Assembly (NCBI GenBank): GCA_008974855.1
Contig: BFAR01000030.1
Span: 1-7,405, forward strand
Length of the DNA: 7,405 bases
Reading direction: 5' to 3'
Source: an archaeon MnTg01
Lineage (GTDB): Archaea > Thermoproteota > Nitrososphaeria > Nitrososphaerales > Nitrosopumilaceae
Shown: positions 1-5,671 of the stretch, in pieces
Layout of the letters: each line of letters opens with the position of its first letter
Position numbering within the stretch: the first letter of the stretch is position 1
The notes under the pieces: model-generated
Told to the model about the DNA's origin: nothing
The model's database searches: none
The model's input: the letters and a program-made list of their open reading frames with translations, nothing else
Program-made: the position numbers and the translations under genes

Positions 1-1
1 A

Positions 2-829
2 CATGTTCTAAGTTTAATTGTTACTAGCCCAGGAATTAAAAAAGATGAAATTTTAGATTTCTTTTTGCAAACACTAGGTGGATTACAATCAACAAAATCT
101 ACAATAAAATTTGGAATTGATATTGCTCTAAAATTTCTTTCAACTGAAGATTTTATCATTAACAAAGGACAACGATTTGTTGCAACTGATTTTGGGAAAA
201 AAGTTTCAAAACTTTACATTGATCCAATTACTGCAACTTATTTCAGAGATTCCCTTGCACTTGTTACTCCAGGACGAAAACATACATTTGGATTCTTACA
301 TTTAATTTCCAATTGTGAAGAATTTTTTCCAAAATTTTCTTTACGAATAAAAGATCATGAACCACTTGGAGTAATGCTTGAGAATTATTCTTCTGAACTC
401 ATTGAACCAATTTCAGAATATGACTGCTCACGAAGTTTGATGGCCCTTCAGTCATGGATTACAGAATCATCTGAAATTGCACTTGCTGATGGTATGAAAG
501 TTGAATCAGGTGATATTCATAGATTGATTCAAACTGCAGACTGGTTGTTATACTGCCTTCGTGAGCTGGCAAAACAAGGCGATAATTTAGATTTGCTAGA
601 TGAATTAGATATTTTGCGAAAAAGGGTCATCTATGGAATACGAGAGGAACTCATTGATCTGGTAAAAATCAAGGGAATTGGAAGAATTCGAGCACGAAAA
701 TTGTTTAATCATGGAATAAAAACACTCGAAGATTTATCCAAAATTCCAGTTAAAAAATTAGCAGAAATTGATAAAATTGGTTCTACACTTGCAGATAATA
801 TCAAGTCCCAATTACAAAAAGGTAGATAA
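2..829 (+). CDS. hel308: ATP-dependent DNA helicase Hel308, C-terminal part (5' end outside window)
   Basis: The frame is open from base 2 to the TAA at 827-829, giving 275 visible residues. A TTG at 65 lies inside the protein and is not its start. Hel308 is a superfamily 2 (Ski2-like) 3'-5' helicase of about 700 residues acting at stalled replication forks, so the motor domains lie upstream. Visible residues about 10-90 look like the end of the winged-helix domain (FFLQTLGGLQ, then ATDFGKKVSKLYIDP). The middle, with GRKHTFGFLHLI, fits the ratchet helical domain. Residues about 220-275 form a helix-hairpin-helix end with KIKGIGRIRARKLFNHG; its RAR core matches the conserved C-terminal signature that couples DNA binding to the motor. 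The next gene begins directly after the stop, so the two are probably cotranscribed. No frameshift is seen. Family assignment is by recognition of these motifs. Confidence 0.88.
   Translation, partial: HVLSLIVTSPGIKKDEILDFFLQTLGGLQSTKSTIKFGIDIALKFLSTEDFIINKGQRFVATDFGKKVSKLYIDPITATYFRDSLALVTPGRKHTFGFLHLISNCEEFFPKFSLRIKDHEPLGVMLENYSSELIEPISEYDCSRSLMALQSWITESSEIALADGMKVESGDIHRLIQTADWLLYCLRELAKQGDNLDLLDELDILRKRVIYGIREELIDLVKIKGIGRIRARKLFNHGIKTLEDLSKIPVKKLAEIDKIGSTLADNIKSQLQKGR
820..823 (+). promoter_or_regulatory. Shine-Dalgarno-like AGGT before the TTG start at 830
   Basis: AGGT lies 6 nt before the TTG at 830 and inside the end of hel308. It matches part of the archaeal anti-SD target GGAGGTGAT. 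It supports the TTG as the real start, although the match is only four bases. Confidence 0.45.
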
Positions 830-1825
830 TTGGAACAAGAAATCATTGCAGCTATAATTGTCTCAGCCATTGCATTTTTTACAGTATTTGCACTTACTCC
901 ATTTTTAATTAAGGCTCTTGAAAAACGAAATAGCACTGTTAAAGATTATCATAGAAAAGGAGGGGCAATGGTTGCCAGACCAGGTGGCCCATCTCTTATT
1001 GCAGGAATTTTAATTTCAGGAACAGTTTTGTACGCGTTTTTCCCAATGACAGAAATTATTGCAATTCTAATCACAACTGCATTAGCATTTCTAGTAGGAC
1101 TTGTTGATGATAAGAAAGTCATGGGAGGCTGGTTCAAACCACTAGCCCTTGCTGCTGCTGCAATTCCAATTCTCTTACTTGGAGCATTTGATTCTAATCT
1201 TGCGTTTCCGTTATTTGGAGAAGTAAAGATTCCTCTACTTTATCCTGTAATAGTAGTCATAATGATAGTAATTACTGGTAATACAATTAATTCAATTGAT
1301 GTTCTAAATGGTGTCGCAAGTGGTTTTATGGTTATTGCAGGTTCTGCAATAACAATTTCGTTAATCATTTTAGAAAATTATGAAATTGCTATGGTAAGTC
1401 TCTTACTAGTTCTTACATCACTTGCTTTTTATAAATATCATAAATATCCATGTAAAATTTTCCCTGGAGATTCCGGTGCATTAACCCTAGGTGCAATGTA
1501 TGGTGCTATTGCAATAGTGGGCCAAGTTGAAGTTATTGCTGCAATTGCACTAGGTCCTGCAATTTTTAACTCATTCTTGTTTCTATCAAGTATGAAACGT
1601 ATTGTAGAGCATAGGGCGATTAAAGAAAAACCAGTAGAATTAACAGAAGATTTTAAGCTAAAAGCTACTTCAAATAAAAAAGCCAGTGTTACTTTAGTAC
1701 GGTTAATTCTAGCTGGTGGCAGGCCTTTATCTGAAAAAGAGATTGGTTTTGTAATTTTTAAGCTGACAATTTTTTCAGGAATTTTAGCTATAATTACTGC
1801 ATTTATGATGGGTGTTTCTCTTTGA
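830..1825 (+). CDS. Polyprenol-phosphate sugar-1-phosphate transferase (MraY/GPT family)
   Basis: A 331-residue integral membrane protein of the polyprenyl-phosphate N-acetylhexosamine-1-phosphate transferase family. Members move a sugar phosphate from a UDP-sugar (often UDP-GlcNAc) to a lipid carrier, the first step of N-glycan or surface-polymer assembly. Seen in sequence: an N-terminal helix, a cytoplasmic loop HRKGGAMVARPGGPS (41-55) like the family's RPGGP-type loop, the acidic LVDDKK motif (D93, D94), NSIDVLNG (154-161) with the conserved Asn/Asp, and FPGDSGAL (211-218). A basic loop with KRIVEHR (256-262) sits in the expected late cytoplasmic position. About nine or ten hydrophobic segments fill the rest. 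The start is a TTG directly abutting the hel308 stop with AGGT upstream; the first hydrophobic helix begins at once, so a later start would remove it. In archaea the acceptor would be dolichyl phosphate. Sugar specificity cannot be read from sequence. Confidence 0.88.
   Translation: MEQEIIAAIIVSAIAFFTVFALTPFLIKALEKRNSTVKDYHRKGGAMVARPGGPSLIAGILISGTVLYAFFPMTEIIAILITTALAFLVGLVDDKKVMGGWFKPLALAAAAIPILLLGAFDSNLAFPLFGEVKIPLLYPVIVVIMIVITGNTINSIDVLNGVASGFMVIAGSAITISLIILENYEIAMVSLLLVLTSLAFYKYHKYPCKIFPGDSGALTLGAMYGAIAIVGQVEVIAAIALGPAIFNSFLFLSSMKRIVEHRAIKEKPVELTEDFKLKATSNKKASVTLVRLILAGGRPLSEKEIGFVIFKLTIFSGILAIITAFMMGVSL
1810..1814 (+). promoter_or_regulatory. Shine-Dalgarno GGGTG before the TTG start at 1822
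   Basis: GGGTG lies 7 nt before the TTG at 1822, within the 3' end of the transferase gene. It supports TTG rather than the in-frame ATG at 1858 as the start of the small membrane protein. Confidence 0.5.
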
Positions 1826-2055
1826 GTGGCTCATCAATTTTTGTATTTATCTTTGCAATGTGGATTTTAATAATAATTGGAGGAGGAATAGCAGTTCTTA
1901 TTTTGGCACCCATCACAATTTCTGGATACGGTGAATTTGATTTAATTTTCTCTTCAGCAATTAAAGCTGTTATATCAATTGGATTAGTAGTTACGTGGAT
2001 TTTTATTTTATCAAGAGTAAAAAATTGGATATTCCGGTCACAGCTTAAGATTTAG
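1822..2055 (+). CDS. Small two-helix membrane protein, function unknown
   Basis: A 77-residue protein I do not recognise. Two hydrophobic segments at about residues 5-31 and 42-63 are separated by a short polar turn (SGYGEFD). A basic tail (SRVKNWIFRSQLK) would favour a cytoplasmic C-terminus by the positive-inside rule, which puts the N-terminus there too. No catalytic motif or cleavable signal peptide is evident. The TTG start overlaps the TGA stop of the transferase (TTGA) and has GGGTG 7 nt upstream. The alternative ATG at 1858 would begin inside the first helix. Translational coupling suggests it is made with the transferase and could be a subunit or chaperone of it; that is inference from position only. 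Its stop overlaps the stop of the opposing gene by 3 bases. Confidence 0.72.
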   Translation: MSGSSIFVFIFAMWILIIIGGGIAVLILAPITISGYGEFDLIFSSAIKAVISIGLVVTWIFILSRVKNWIFRSQLKI

Positions 2056-2528
2056 CTATCAATCCATTTTTTTTGTTTTGTATCATATTCTTCTCTAGAA
2101 TATTTTTCCCGAGCAGGAACCCCAACTACAACCTTGTTAGGTGGGACATCTTTAGTTACAACTGCCCCCATTGCAACAACACTATTTTTACCAACTGTGA
2201 CTCCAGCTTTTATTACCGCCCGTGAACCAATTATTGCCCCATCTTCAATTCTAACACCAATCATTTTTCCACTTGGAGGATAAGGATCATTAGTAAGTGC
2301 TGCACCAGGACCAATGAATACATTTTTTCCAATTCTTGATAATGGTGGAATATACACTGTTCCTTCAATCAGGGAATTTTCACCAATTTTTACATCGTAA
2401 TCTATGTGAACAAGTGATCCAATTTTCACATTGTCTCCAATTTCAGTATCATCCCCAACATATGTGAAATGCCATATCTTGACATTTTTTCCAATCTTTG
2501 CTTTTTCAGAAATAAAATTTGTAACCAA
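2052..2528 (-). CDS. Left-handed beta-helix N-acetyltransferase (WbpD-like, hexapeptide repeat)
   Basis: A 158-residue acyltransferase built almost wholly of hexapeptide repeats ([LIV]-G-x-x-x-x), for example AKIGKN, TEIGDN, VKIGEN, SRIGKN and VTVGKN, which fold as a trimeric left-handed beta-helix using acetyl-CoA. IWHFTYVG (18-25) and the loop GPGAALTNDPYP (73-84) resemble WbpD/WlbB enzymes, which acetylate the 3-amino group of UDP-2-acetamido-3-amino sugars. The end, GAVVTKDVPPNKVVVGVPAR (121-140), is the usual closing signature. The only usable start is TTG at 2528, since TGA lies three codons upstream; GTGA 6 nt before it acts as a weak SD and contains the stop of the preceding gene. It is last in the ilvE operon, two genes after a sugar-nucleotide dehydrogenase, which supports a sugar substrate. 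A serine or other sugar acetyltransferase is the main alternative. Confidence 0.85.
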   Translation of the reverse strand: MVTNFISEKAKIGKNVKIWHFTYVGDDTEIGDNVKIGSLVHIDYDVKIGENSLIEGTVYIPPLSRIGKNVFIGPGAALTNDPYPPSGKMIGVRIEDGAIIGSRAVIKAGVTVGKNSVVAMGAVVTKDVPPNKVVVGVPAREKYSREEYDTKQKKWIDS

Positions 2529-2534
2529 TATAGC

Positions 2535-2804
2535 TCACAGATGCCATGGAGCAGCTTGTTTAATTATTTTTTCAGGTAATTTTTCTTGATTGTTGTTAAG
2601 AAAATCCAAATCTTGCTTTTTGTCTCTTAGTTCGTCAGGAAGCAATATCGGGATTTCTTCAATTATTGGATAAAATCTAGAGCAATCTGTACAGTATAAT
2701 GCTCCTTCAACAACTACATCATCTTTTGAATTTGATTCAAAGATCTCTAGTGGAGAATGTTTGTCTATAGGACATGCAAGAATATCCATCATTTTTTTGT
2801 TCAT
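2535..2804 (-). CDS. Trm112-like (UPF0434) zinc-binding protein with C-terminal extension
   Basis: An 89-residue protein whose first ~58 residues match the Trm112/YcaR fold: MMDILACPIDK (5-15, C11), then GALYCTDCSRFYPIIEEIPILLPDE (34-58, C38 and C41). The family's first zinc knuckle is often CPxC; here the second Cys is Asp14, leaving three visible cysteines, so zinc may be incomplete or absent. Trm112 in archaea and eukaryotes activates several SAM-dependent methyltransferases for tRNA, rRNA or release factors. UPF0434 proteins in bacteria are about 60 residues; the ~30-residue polar tail here (DKKQDLDFLNNNQEKLPEK) is extra and looks helical. Its ATG overlaps the TGA of the dehydrogenase (ATGA) and no clear SD precedes it, so it is probably translated by coupling. 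M5 or M6 are possible internal starts. Its role in a sugar operon is unknown. Confidence 0.82.
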   Translation of the reverse strand: MNKKMMDILACPIDKHSPLEIFESNSKDDVVVEGALYCTDCSRFYPIIEEIPILLPDELRDKKQDLDFLNNNQEKLPEKIIKQAAPWHL

Positions 2805-3736
2805 TTTAACTCGAGATAAATTGGTGTACCTTTTTGGCTAGATAAAAGTGACGCCTCTGCAATCTTTGTGACGTTAACTGCCTGTTCAGGTTTTACTCTT
2901 AACTCATTTTTACCCTCTATGGCTCCAAGAAAATTCTGAATTTCTAACTGTAAAGGCTCCTGCTTTTCTTTTCTAGGAATCTCAGAATCATTTTTAGTTT
3001 CGATTCTTACCTCTTGGGAAATAAAATCTGATGATATAATACCTTCAGTGCATACTGCGTTAAAATTCCTCACTCTTGTTGGTGTAATCCAATTTGAAGA
3101 AATTATAGCAACTTTGTTATCTTTAAAACCTAACATTATTGTTGCAAAATCTTCATGTTCATGATTTATGCTTCCTGCTCTTGCAAAAACTACTTGTGGT
3201 GTGTCATCAAAAAGCCACATTGCAGTATCTATATCATGAACTGATGTATCATAAATAATTCCAACATCTTTAATGTGTAGAGGCATTCTATTTTCACGAT
3301 GAAATTCAAGCATGACTAATTCACCATATTTTTTTGATTTTACATAATTTTTTACCAAATCTACTGCAGGATTGAAACGCTCAATATATCCACAAGTCAT
3401 AATGACATTATTTTTCTTTGCCTGTTCAAGTAAATCCTCCCCGTCTTCAGAAAGATACGTTAGAGGTTTTTCAATAAACACATTTTTCTTTTTTTGAATA
3501 AGTTGATTTGCAATTTGTGAGTGAGTTGAAGTTGGAGTACAAATAAACGCAGCATCAAAATTTTCTGAATCTAATAATGCATCAACAGAATCATAACTGT
3601 TAACAGAATATTTTTCAGAATATTCTTTACTTCTTTCTTTATCAGTATCACATACTGCTGTGAGAACTCCAAGTTGTGATAAAATCCTTGTATGGTTTTT
3701 ACCCCATCCTCCTGTTCCTATCTGAGCTACCTTCAT
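2801..3736 (-). CDS. Gfo/Idh/MocA-family sugar-nucleotide dehydrogenase (WbpB/GnnA-like)
   Basis: A 311-residue NAD(P)-dependent oxidoreductase. The N-terminal Rossmann fold starts MKVAQIGTGGWGKNH (1-15) with the glycine-rich dinucleotide loop. CTPTSTH (66-72) and VFIEKPLT (86-93) follow; the EKP lysine (K90) is the conserved catalytic/nicotinamide-side residue. The second domain has DTSVHDIDTAMWL (163-175), where D163 and H167 match the family's D-x-x-x-H catalytic pair. The C-terminus (QNFLGAIEG...ASLLSSQKGTPIYL) is typical. Length is normal. Members next to a WbpD-like acetyltransferase usually oxidise C3 of UDP-GlcNAc (GnnA) or UDP-GlcNAc-uronate (WbpB/WlbA), making the 3-keto sugar for transamination. 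Which substrate is used cannot be decided here. The ATG lies one base after the ilvE stop with AGGTG 7 nt upstream, so it is operonic with ilvE. Confidence 0.87.
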   Translation of the reverse strand: MKVAQIGTGGWGKNHTRILSQLGVLTAVCDTDKERSKEYSEKYSVNSYDSVDALLDSENFDAAFICTPTSTHSQIANQLIQKKKNVFIEKPLTYLSEDGEDLLEQAKKNNVIMTCGYIERFNPAVDLVKNYVKSKKYGELVMLEFHRENRMPLHIKDVGIIYDTSVHDIDTAMWLFDDTPQVVFARAGSINHEHEDFATIMLGFKDNKVAIISSNWITPTRVRNFNAVCTEGIISSDFISQEVRIETKNDSEIPRKEKQEPLQLEIQNFLGAIEGKNELRVKPEQAVNVTKIAEASLLSSQKGTPIYLELK

Positions 3737-3737
3737 T

Positions 3738-4655
3738 CTAATACACCTGTGTCAACCATTGGGAATATTTTTCATTTTTGTTCATAACGACATCAGTATA
3801 ATCTGACATTAATTCTCTTGTAATAACTCCAACTTTTCCACTTCCAATTTTATTTTGATCAATTTGAATAATTGGAGTAATTTCTGCAGCAGTTCCAGAT
3901 AGAAAAACTTCGTCTGCTATGTATAATTCACTTCTTGTAATTTCTCTAATCACTACCTGATATCCTTTATCTTGAGCTAAATAGAATATAGTTTCTCTTG
4001 TAATACCTTCTAAAGCTGAAGAGGTAAGAGGTGGAGTAACTATTTTATCATCTTTGACTATGAAAATATTTTCTCCAGGAGCTTCACTTACATTTCCTAA
4101 TTTATCTAAAAGAATCGCTTCATCATATCCATTTCGTTTGGCTTCCTGTGTGGCCAATATAGAATTGAGATAGTTTCCACCCATTTTTGCTTGTGGAGGA
4201 GTTGATAAAACACTGAATTTTCTCCATGATGAGATTCCTGCAGTAATTCCTTTTTTGTTAAATAGATCCCCAAACGGAAACATGAATATTGCTACATTAG
4301 TTGGCGATTTTTCATCTACATGAAGATTAATTCCATGTTCTCCAACAAAATAAAAGGGCCTAATGTAACAGGATTTTTTCATTTTATTTTTTTTACACAA
4401 ATTAATAATTGCATTAGTAATTTGTTTATTAGTAAAATTCAAAGAAATATGGTAATATTTTCCTGAATTACGAAATCGTTTAATGTGTTCATCAAGCCTA
4501 AACACATACAGATTCTTAGAATTCCAATATGCTCGTATTCCTTCAAAAACTGATGTTCCATAGTGAATTGCGTGAGTTGTTACGGGAACCATGGCTTTTT
4601 CTTCAGGAACAATTTTCCCATCAAACCAAAGAAATTTTGAAAGAGAAAATTTCAC
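3738..4655 (-). CDS. ilvE: Branched-chain amino acid aminotransferase
   Basis: A 305-residue class IV PLP-dependent aminotransferase that interconverts Val, Leu and Ile with their 2-oxo acids, using glutamate/2-oxoglutarate. Seen: WFDGKIVP (10-17), HYGTSVFEGIRAY (31-43), IRPFYFVG (98-105), the PLP lysine in QAKMGGNYLNS (K157), SEAPGENIF (190-198), TSSALEGITRE (211-221) and FLSGTAAEITPI (251-262). These match bacterial IlvE in order and spacing (E. coli enzyme about 309 residues). The SGTAAEITP motif and full FEGIRAY region favour IlvE over D-amino-acid aminotransferase or aminodeoxychorismate lyase. The start is GTG at 4655; in-frame TAA at 4668-4670 excludes longer forms, and no SD precedes it. 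A TATA-like box about 27 nt upstream suggests a leaderless mRNA. It is the first gene of the operon leading to the sugar genes, an unusual pairing. Confidence 0.94.
   Translation of the reverse strand: MKFSLSKFLWFDGKIVPEEKAMVPVTTHAIHYGTSVFEGIRAYWNSKNLYVFRLDEHIKRFRNSGKYYHISLNFTNKQITNAIINLCKKNKMKKSCYIRPFYFVGEHGINLHVDEKSPTNVAIFMFPFGDLFNKKGITAGISSWRKFSVLSTPPQAKMGGNYLNSILATQEAKRNGYDEAILLDKLGNVSEAPGENIFIVKDDKIVTPPLTSSALEGITRETIFYLAQDKGYQVVIREITRSELYIADEVFLSGTAAEITPIIQIDQNKIGSGKVGVITRELMSDYTDVVMNKNEKYSQWLTQVY
3744..3748 (-). promoter_or_regulatory. Shine-Dalgarno AGGTG for the dehydrogenase gene
   Basis: Reading the minus strand, AGGTG ends 7 nt before the ATG at 3736 and lies within the last codons of ilvE. 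It is the best SD match in the window and fixes that start. Confidence 0.6.
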
Positions 4656-4662
4656 AGAAATT

Positions 4663-4676
4663 GATGATTAATCATC
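4663..4676. promoter_or_regulatory. 14-bp perfect palindrome before ilvE, possible operator
   Basis: GATGATTAATCATC reads the same on both strands. It lies between the predicted TATA box and the GTG start of ilvE, where a bound dimeric regulator (for instance Lrp/AsnC type, common for amino-acid genes in archaea) would block transcription. Binding is inferred only. Confidence 0.4.
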
Positions 4677-4678
4677 TG

Positions 4679-4688
4679 TAATTAATCT
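4679..4688 (-). promoter_or_regulatory. Predicted TATA box of the ilvE operon
   Basis: The minus strand reads GATTAATTAC here, centred about 28 nt before the GTG at 4655. The usual archaeal TATA-to-TSS distance would put transcription initiation at or next to the start codon. Confidence 0.4.
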
Positions 4689-4696
4689 ACTCATGT

Positions 4697-4716
4697 AGAA
4701 AATTTGGATCAAAAAT
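4697..4716 (-). terminator. Possible oligo-T terminator of the nucleotidylyltransferase gene
   Basis: On the minus strand two T runs (five and four) follow 14 nt after the TAG stop at 4730-4732. Archaeal termination commonly uses such T tracts; no hairpin is evident. Weak call. Confidence 0.25.
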
Positions 4717-4729
4717 TGGTCAACAGTAA

Positions 4730-5332
4730 CTATCTTGACCAATATCCATCTTTAGGAAATTTCATTCCAACAACTCTAGTAGTTTCATCTTCTAGTTTAG
4801 CATATTTTTCAACAACTTTCCAATGTTGTTTTATTATTTCTATTACTTTTTGGGGAACATCTTCTTCCCAAGTTATATTTTTTCCTAGAACTGTGTCATA
4901 CATTTTATTTTTTACAGATGTTGCTGAAACTGTTTTTCTTATACCAATTTTAGGATTAAGACGATAACCTTTGAGCATTCTACCTTCTGCCTTGTCACCT
5001 GTATAAGTGAAATAATCCTCTGAGATACCTTCAAGAATTTGCTTTCTTAATATCCATGAAAAAGGTGATAACAATGGAGGAAGATATCTCCAAAATGGAG
5101 CTCGAAATGTATAATTTTTAGAAACTTTAATTGAATTTCCAAAAGCTGAATCAAGCATCTGTTTTCTAATTTCAAAACTAAATGGAAAGCTTCGACTGTT
5201 TACCTCCTGGTTATTCTTACGAAAGATTACTGGCATTACTATTACGTCTGATTCTTTTTTTAATTCTTCAATAATCTCTACATGAGCATTGGTTACTGGA
5301 TTTAGATGGGCTAGATAAATAGAAACTGTCAA
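4730..5332 (-). CDS. Divergent nucleotidylyltransferase-fold protein (NMNAT/PPAT-like)
   Basis: A 200-residue protein with the cytidylyltransferase-like Rossmann fold. The opening VSIYLAHLNPVTNAHVEII (3-21) aligns with the (H/T)xGH nucleotide-binding motif as T14-N15-A16-H17, and VSATSVKNKM (135-144) with the ISSTxxR-type motif near the end. Enzymes with this fold transfer NMP to small molecules (NMN, phosphopantetheine, FMN, glycerol-3-phosphate). Oddities: the motif Gly is Ala16, the usual glycine-rich strand end (GxFxP) is LAHLNP, and the second-motif Arg is Lys141. A Trp/Pro-rich insert (RAPFWRYLPPLLSPFSWIL, 77-95) is unusual. Start TTG at 5332 is forced: only sense codons without start potential lie between it and an in-frame TAA at 5345-5347. 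It follows tRNA-Pro by 48 nt with no SD. Substrate is unknown; an NAD or CoA-type role is only one possibility. Confidence 0.72.
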   Translation of the reverse strand: MTVSIYLAHLNPVTNAHVEIIEELKKESDVIVMPVIFRKNNQEVNSRSFPFSFEIRKQMLDSAFGNSIKVSKNYTFRAPFWRYLPPLLSPFSWILRKQILEGISEDYFTYTGDKAEGRMLKGYRLNPKIGIRKTVSATSVKNKMYDTVLGKNITWEEDVPQKVIEIIKQHWKVVEKYAKLEDETTRVVGMKFPKDGYWSR

Positions 5333-5380
5333 TTGAGTTTCTAATTAATTTGGCCTATTTCAATGAACTCAAATGTGATG

Positions 5381-5454
5381 TGGGGACGATGGGACTTGAA
5401 CCCATGACATCCAGCACCCGAGGCTGGCAGTCCACCAAGCTGACCTACGTCCCC
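5381..5454 (-). tRNA. tRNA-Pro (anticodon CGG)
   Basis: A complete 74-nt cloverleaf on the minus strand. Acceptor GGGGACG pairs with CGTCCCC, the D stem is GGTC/GACT, the anticodon stem CCAGC/GCTGG holds loop CTCGGGT, and the T arm is ATGGG-TTCAAGT-CCCAT. The anticodon CGG reads proline CCG codons. The discriminator is A and CCA is not encoded. No intron is present. Confidence 0.95.
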
Positions 5455-5476
5455 GATGTATGACTGAAGTGTTTGG

Positions 5477-5483
5477 TTTTATT
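5477..5483 (-). promoter_or_regulatory. Possible TATA element of tRNA-Pro
   Basis: An AT-only stretch reading AATAAAA on the minus strand is centred about 26 nt before the tRNA 5' end at 5454. Because it sits in a longer A-rich tract its borders are uncertain. Confidence 0.3.
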
Positions 5484-5488
5484 TTTTT

Positions 5489-5500
5489 AGAAAAATGAAA
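5489..5500 (-). terminator. Oligo-T terminator after tRNA-Ala
   Basis: Directly after the tRNA-Ala discriminator the minus strand reads TTTCATTTTTCT, a T-rich tract typical of archaeal tRNA termination. It suggests the two tRNAs are separate transcripts, or only partly read through. Confidence 0.45.
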
Positions 5501-5574
5501 TGGACCGGGAGGGATTTGAACCCTCGATCTCACCCATGCCAAGGGCGTATCCTACCAGTCTAGACGACCGGCCC
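5501..5574 (-). tRNA. tRNA-Ala (anticodon GGC)
   Basis: A complete 74-nt cloverleaf on the minus strand. Acceptor GGGCCGG pairs with CCGGTCC and includes the G3-U70 wobble that identifies alanine tRNAs. The D stem is GTCT/GGAT, the anticodon stem CGCCC/GGGTG holds loop TTGGCAT, and the T arm is GAGGG-TTCAAAT-CCCTC. GGC reads alanine GCC/GCU codons. The discriminator is A, CCA is not encoded and there is no intron. Confidence 0.96.
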
Positions 5575-5575
5575 A

Positions 5576-5588
5576 AATTATCAGAAGA
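5576..5588 (+). repeat. 13-bp direct repeat, copy 1 (AATTATCAGAAGA)
   Basis: The same 13 bases recur at 5659-5671, 83 bp away, at the two ends of the intergenic region between tRNA-Ala and the flavoprotein gene. The second copy abuts the predicted TATA box of the flavoprotein gene. Confidence 0.4.
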
Positions 5589-5597
5589 ATTTTCTGA
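5581..5597. repeat. Inverted repeat TCAGAA-n5-TTCTGA
   Basis: Six-base arms around a five-base spacer lie just upstream of tRNA-Ala, in the gap it shares with the divergent flavoprotein gene. Its left arm is part of a 13-bp motif repeated at 5659-5671. It could be an operator or chance in AT-rich DNA. Confidence 0.3.
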
Positions 5598-5600
5598 CCG

Positions 5601-5611
5601 CTTAAGATTTT
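5601..5611 (-). promoter_or_regulatory. Possible TATA element of tRNA-Ala
   Basis: The minus strand reads AAAATCTTAAG, about 27-37 nt before the tRNA 5' end at 5574. Position is right; the sequence is only a fair match to an archaeal TATA box. Confidence 0.3.
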
Positions 5612-5658
5612 TACAAATGGTTATTAACGTTTAGCTGAAGTTTGAAAATCTAGAAAAT

Positions 5659-5671
5659 AATTATCAGAAGA
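5659..5671 (+). repeat. 13-bp direct repeat, copy 2 (AATTATCAGAAGA)
   Basis: An exact copy of 5576-5588, lying immediately before the TATA-like ATATTTAA, where a BRE or an activator site would be expected. Confidence 0.4.

Noticed and set aside
65..829. TTG at 65 as the start of the first protein
   Set aside because: The same frame is open to base 2 and the upstream residues (TSPGIKKDEILDFF) fit Hel308, so this is an internal codon of a truncated gene.
709..936. Minus-strand open frame of 75 codons
   Set aside because: It spans the hel308/transferase junction in antisense, has no family resemblance, and both opposing genes are clearly real.
949..1137. Minus-strand open frame of 62 codons
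   Set aside because: Antisense to conserved transferase motifs (PGGP loop, DD motif); no independent support.
1858..2055. ATG at 1858 as the start of the small membrane protein
   Set aside because: It would delete half of the first membrane helix; the TTG at 1822 has an SD and overlaps the previous stop.
3738..4655. IlvE as the missing aminotransferase of the sugar pathway
   Set aside because: Its motifs and length match class IV branched-chain enzymes; sugar-nucleotide aminotransferases are DegT/fold type I proteins.
4704..4967. Plus-strand open frame of 87 codons with hydrophobic content
   Set aside because: Antisense to the nucleotidylyltransferase gene; hydrophobicity comes from reading AT-rich lysine/glutamate codons in reverse.
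5381..5574. Introns or encoded CCA in the tRNA genes
   Set aside because: Both fold as uninterrupted 74-nt cloverleaves and the bases after the discriminator are CAT and TTT.
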